From DATKLL01 sp035542475 (lineage in GTDB: Bacteria; Desulfobacterota; Syntrophia; Syntrophales; UBA2185), in contig DATKLL010000015.1 in NCBI GenBank assembly GCA_035542475.1, positions 1-17,093 on the forward strand: a stretch of DNA of 17,093 nt, written 5' to 3'. The notes under the pieces were generated by a model that saw only the letters and a program-made list of their open reading frames with translations, made no database searches and had not been told where the DNA came from. The position numbers and the translations under genes were made by a program. Position 1 is the stretch's first letter. The number at the start of each line of letters is the position of its first letter. Positions 14,260 through 17,093 of this stretch are shown here, piece after piece.

Positions 14260-15069
14260 TTAGTATTTGCCGGGGAAATTCGGCTTACGTTTTTCCTTCT
14301 GGGCAAGAATACCTTCGCGCGCGTCTGCACTCCCGAATATAGGCAGACCAATCTCGATTTCTCTCTTGAAGGCATCGGTATAAGACATATCTCGTGTTTC
14401 CCGAAAACATTTAATAATTCCTTGAACAGCAAGGGGACCATTTCCGGCAATTTTATCAGCCAGTTCCAAAGCCTTCTTCATCAGGTCGTCCTGGGTCGGC
14501 ACCACGTGATTGATAAAACCCCATTCGTACAGCGTCCTCGCACGGAAATTACCCGATGTCAGAAGAACTTCCAGCGCCCGGCATGGTGTCATGATACGAG
14601 GTAAATATACGTTACCACCGCCAATTGGCATGATTCCCAGACTGGCCTCTCTCATTTGGAAAATTGCATTTTCTGAAGCAATCCGCAGATCCGCACCCAT
14701 GATCATTTCGAATCCACCCGTCAGGCAGAAGCCGTTGACGGCAGCAATTACCGGTTTTTTTACTATATTGGGCTTCAGCATGGCCTCTCCGACCTGCTGT
14801 CCCACCTGTATCAGCCATCGCTCCGCGTCGCTCTCAGGTGCCCTGGCCCTTGTAAGGACGGGAACAGCTGTCTTTAGGTCCATGCCGGCGCAAAAAATAT
14901 CAGGTATACAGGAATAGAGGATTACAACCCGCATTCTTTCATCCTGGTTGACGTCCGCCCACGCACGATGCAGTTCCATCAAGATTCCTGGATCAAGTGC
15001 ATTCTTTTCCTCAGGACGATTGAGACCTACCTTTGCTATATGTCCTTCCTTTTCATAAACTAATCCCAT
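14260..15069 (-). CDS. Enoyl-CoA hydratase/isomerase family protein (crotonase fold)
   Basis: 269 residues; AAAGGAGAG lies just before the ATG. The oxyanion-hole segments are 'CAGMDLK' (60-66) and 'NGFCLTGGFEM' (112-122). Both catalytic glutamates of enoyl-CoA hydratases appear to be kept: E121 in the GGFEM segment and E141 in 'REASLGIMPIGGG'. 'GRARTLYEWGFINHVV'-like text near residues 175-190 is the usual end of the core, followed by the C-terminal helices. It most likely hydrates a trans-2-enoyl-CoA or acts on a related acyl-CoA in fatty or aromatic acid degradation. Family members vary widely in reaction, so the substrate is open. No other beta-oxidation gene is visible beside it. Confidence 0.88.
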   Translation of the reverse strand: MGLVYEKEGHIAKVGLNRPEEKNALDPGILMELHRAWADVNQDERMRVVILYSCIPDIFCAGMDLKTAVPVLTRARAPESDAERWLIQVGQQVGEAMLKPNIVKKPVIAAVNGFCLTGGFEMIMGADLRIASENAIFQMREASLGIMPIGGGNVYLPRIMTPCRALEVLLTSGNFRARTLYEWGFINHVVPTQDDLMKKALELADKIAGNGPLAVQGIIKCFRETRDMSYTDAFKREIEIGLPIFGSADAREGILAQKEKRKPNFPGKY

Positions 15070-15405
15070 AGTGCTCTCCTTTCACAATTCTTTAAAAACA
15101 ACTGGTGACACAGGGTTTTCCCATTAAAGGAAATATTCATACACTGTATAGCTTGTGCACCAATATGCCTACTTTTGCCCCGGATTTGTGGCTTATGAAA
15201 ACTATTATCAGATTTAAAACCTAGCCTCAAGACGAATGTATTTCGCTCTTTAAGATATTTATAGTCTGTTAGTCTTTACATATTTATGATATTCACCTAT
15301 ACTGCTTACGGAGTGTTTTACCCACTAGTCATGCTACATGGACTTTCTGCAGTAAAGAGATGTATTTGCACAGGATAGCTTTAATTGCAGGAGGAAGGGC
15401 CCGAA
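15070..15405. other. Divergent intergenic region between the crotonase gene and the HDOD gene
   Basis: 336 bases with no gene. The right half contains the HDOD promoter (15275-15303). For the minus-strand crotonase gene only a weak candidate pair is visible around 15140-15170, near a small ATACA-C-TGTAT dyad. No RNA structure was recognised. Confidence 0.45.
15275..15303 (+). promoter_or_regulatory. Sigma-70-type promoter of the HDOD gene
   Basis: TTTACA (15275-15280) and TATACT (15298-15303) are separated by exactly 17 bases. Each hexamer differs from consensus at one position. The predicted leader to the ATG at 15406 is about 95 bases. Confidence 0.65.
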
Positions 15406-16266
15406 ATGGATGATGAAAAAGCACAACTAATTCTTGCGGATATAGAAAAAAAGATATTCGATAAGGTTAACCTGGGCTTTGATCCTGAGGTACTCGATGT
15501 ACTCGATAATCCCGATGTGAGTGACAAGGAAATCGAGCTGCTGAAATCGAAGATAGGGGATGACATTGTGGTCAGACTTTTTAGTATAGCTAACTCCGTT
15601 TATTACGGACAGCTCAGGAGGGGTTCTGTCGATACATTCTATAAGGCTGTATCCAGGCTGGGAATGGACTTCACGAGAGTCCTTATCATCTTCCTGGCAT
15701 TTGCCGCCCTGTCTAAAGATAAAGAGGTGAAAGTTATTTTTGCCAAAAGTTTCGCAACTTCCATACTTGGCGGCAAAATATTGGCGAAGGAATTCGGCCT
15801 CCGGGGTAGCGATGCAAAGAAAGTAGAACTCGGCGGTCTCCTTCTAGAAATAGGTAAGATTATTATCGCTGTTTATAGGTCACTATATAACGAAGACTAT
15901 GTGCAGGCAGAGATCGGAGAAGATTTTATTTCTTCATATCATTCACACCTAGGAATAAAAATAATTGAGAAATTTAAACTTCCGGAATTTTTGAAAGAAA
16001 TGATTTCTATGGAGTACCTTACCCTTGAGAAGGAACTTATTTCCCTGTCCGGTATTGTTATGGCAGCTTATAGTATTATAGACTTAAGTTTTCGAAGATT
16101 CGGCAACAGGCTCGTCATAGCCTCACCGATGCCTGATCCGGATGAGATGGCAGTTCACACTATAGGTGAGGTTATATATGATACATTTAAGGCTGTAGGG
16201 CTTGGAGGTTACATTGAGATTAAAAGGCAGCCTTTGCCAATTCAAAACTGGCCGGCGAAGGAATAG
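15406..16266 (+). CDS. HDOD-domain signalling protein
   Basis: 286 residues from ATG 15406; GGAAGGG lies six bases upstream, and an in-frame TTG at 15385 is less likely because it overlaps that site. Residues about 20-220 form an HDOD domain. Its hallmarks are 'LFSIANSVYYG' (59-69, the conserved I-A-N-S) and 'YKAVSRLGMDFTRVLI' (79-94), then helical segments ending in 'HSHLGIKIIEKFKLPE', the usual H-x-x-x-G...W/F-x-L-P region. HDOD proteins lack an intact catalytic HD site and act in signalling, often linked to c-di-GMP or other regulatory outputs. No GGDEF, EAL or receiver domain is attached, so this is a stand-alone version. Partner and output are unknown. Confidence 0.85.
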   Translation: MDDEKAQLILADIEKKIFDKVNLGFDPEVLDVLDNPDVSDKEIELLKSKIGDDIVVRLFSIANSVYYGQLRRGSVDTFYKAVSRLGMDFTRVLIIFLAFAALSKDKEVKVIFAKSFATSILGGKILAKEFGLRGSDAKKVELGGLLLEIGKIIIAVYRSLYNEDYVQAEIGEDFISSYHSHLGIKIIEKFKLPEFLKEMISMEYLTLEKELISLSGIVMAAYSIIDLSFRRFGNRLVIASPMPDPDEMAVHTIGEVIYDTFKAVGLGGYIEIKRQPLPIQNWPAKE

Positions 16267-16339
16267 CATTTAAAATTATTCCGAAACCTTGAATAACTTC
16301 AGAAAGTATATTTATTCTCTTATCATGCATATATAAAAT

Positions 16340-16368
16340 TTGACAAGGAGAGACCCATCTTGTATATG
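16340..16368 (+). promoter_or_regulatory. Promoter candidate 1: TTGACA - 17 - TATATG
   Basis: A perfect -35 hexamer (16340-16345) and a fair -10 (16363-16368) at ideal spacing, about 400 bases before the next start codon. Confidence 0.5.
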
Positions 16369-16379
16369 TATGACATTAG

Positions 16380-16408
16380 TTGACAGACTATATTGTTGTG
16401 TGTACTTT
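16380..16408 (+). promoter_or_regulatory. Promoter candidate 2: TTGACA - 17 - TACTTT
   Basis: A second perfect -35 hexamer (16380-16385), exactly 40 bases after the first, with a weaker -10 (16403-16408) at 17-base spacing. Confidence 0.4.
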
Positions 16409-16770
16409 TCGCGGATAAAGAGATTGAGAAAAAGAAAAATCCGATCACTTGTTCCGCATTAAACCACTGGGGAATTTTACATTCAGTGATTAGATATTTC
16501 GGGAAAGAACTGAGAGCACTTCTACATTCATATTCATTATCAACAATGTGAATTTAGACCACCGGCTATTTCACCGTTATTGATAGTTTCTCCCGATCCG
16601 ATATCAAATTAGTCTGTTTCATAGAACTCTACTTTCTATCTTCTGCGATATATTTGCTGTCAAATTTTTTACACAACTACGATCTTTAAAAACAAGAGGC
16701 ATCCAAGTTATTAATCAGTACTATTTTTACTACTATAAATTTTTTTAAAACATTTTCAGCACTTATATAG

Positions 16771-17093
16771 ATGGAAGAAAAAAAGAATTGGCAGAACTTT
16801 CTTACTGACATCAGAACATTTAGGAAAAAATCTGATGAAGATTTCCTCCCCCCGTGGCTTTTCCAGCATGATGCCCTGTTTGACGCGCTTGAATCTGCCA
16901 AGAGCATCGAAAAAGAAAAGCTGATCAATATACTAAATCATATCAATTTTGTAGGCGGTTATGTCCGCGTACTGCTGCGCAGTGCGAAGTATGAGGAAGG
17001 GATTCTCGTAAATGCCATTCCCGAGGGTTGTCTGGAGGATAAATTAACCTGCTTGTGGGATAAAGGTTACGCCGGTTTCGGTCTTGAAAATTT
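16771..17093 (+). CDS. Unrecognised protein, N-terminal 107 codons (3' end outside window)
   Basis: An open frame starts at ATG 16771, immediately after an in-frame TAG (16768-16770), and runs off the window end. There is no convincing ribosome site. The sequence begins MEEKKNWQNFLTDIRTFRKK and contains 'EDFLPPWLFQHDALFDALE', a charged helix, then 'HINFVGGYVRVLLRS' and 'NAIPEGCLEDKLTCLWDKG'. There are no membrane segments or catalytic motifs. The composition is that of a normal coding region. It somewhat resembles the front part of large PilZ-containing proteins I recall from syntrophic deltaproteobacteria, and the HDOD neighbour would fit second-messenger signalling, but this is only a suggestion. 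Confidence 0.6.
   Translation, partial: MEEKKNWQNFLTDIRTFRKKSDEDFLPPWLFQHDALFDALESAKSIEKEKLINILNHINFVGGYVRVLLRSAKYEEGILVNAIPEGCLEDKLTCLWDKGYAGFGLEN

Larger units (their letters stand above)
16267..16770 (+). other. Long AT-rich intergenic region with two tandem promoter-like pairs
   Basis: 504 bases, with no open frame of note on either strand; a minus-strand frame at 16686-16928 overlaps the next gene and has no features. Two TTGACA boxes lie 40 bases apart. I recognised no riboswitch class, tRNA or terminator-like stem in the roughly 360 bases between the promoters and the next start codon, though an RNA leader or small RNA is possible. Confidence 0.45.

Noticed and set aside
16409..16770. 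A c-di-GMP riboswitch in the long leader, suggested by the signalling neighbours
   Set aside because: I could not find the conserved GEMM core or any convincing stems.
1..17093. CRISPR array, tRNA or rRNA genes, prophage genes, complete insertion sequence
   Set aside because: No regularly spaced repeats, no cloverleaf or rRNA-like sequence, and no transposase, integrase or phage structural gene was seen anywhere in the window.

Overview
The window looks like chromosomal DNA of a strictly anaerobic Gram-negative bacterium, probably a deltaproteobacterium (Desulfobacterota, Syntrophales-like). This rests on the gene set: a tungsten-type aldehyde:ferredoxin oxidoreductase, a crotonase-family enzyme, a ferritin-like protein, an HDOD signalling protein and a complete tripartite RND efflux operon. 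The taxonomic guess is inference; there is no rRNA or other phylogenetic marker beyond Der.

Layout. (1) 1-4644: a translationally coupled RND efflux operon, with the end of a TolC-like outer membrane protein, a periplasmic adaptor and an HAE1-type pump, joined by ATGA overlaps. (2) 4645-9929: an accessory, visibly rearranged metal/oxyanion region. It holds an ArsR-type regulator with a cysteine-rich tail, an intact chromate-type transporter (chrA), a small conserved unknown protein, a secreted six-cysteine protein and a di-heme cytochrome c peroxidase. Among these lie gene fragments: a chrA 5' piece, a frameshifted second copy of the cysteine-rich tail, the last 31 codons of a second RND pump, and the last 109 codons of a second chrA. 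(3) 10088-11899, minus strand: aldehyde:ferredoxin oxidoreductase. (4) 12208-13548: the ribosome-assembly GTPase Der, with a strong terminator shared with a convergent ferritin-like gene (13623-14141, minus). (5) 14260-15069, minus: enoyl-CoA hydratase/isomerase family protein. (6) 15406-16266: HDOD-domain protein behind a good sigma-70-type promoter. (7) 16771-end: start of an unrecognised gene behind a 504-bp AT-rich gap.

The most unusual part is 4645-9929. The three RND genes, the thiol-rich regulator and chrA suggest a metal or oxyanion stress island that has been duplicated and then partly deleted, leaving recognisable stubs of second copies. The regulator's cysteine-rich tail carries its own strong ribosome binding site and ATG, so a 44-residue thiol-rich protein may be made separately. 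The remainder (AOR, der, ferritin-like, crotonase, HDOD) looks like ordinary chromosome of an anaerobe.
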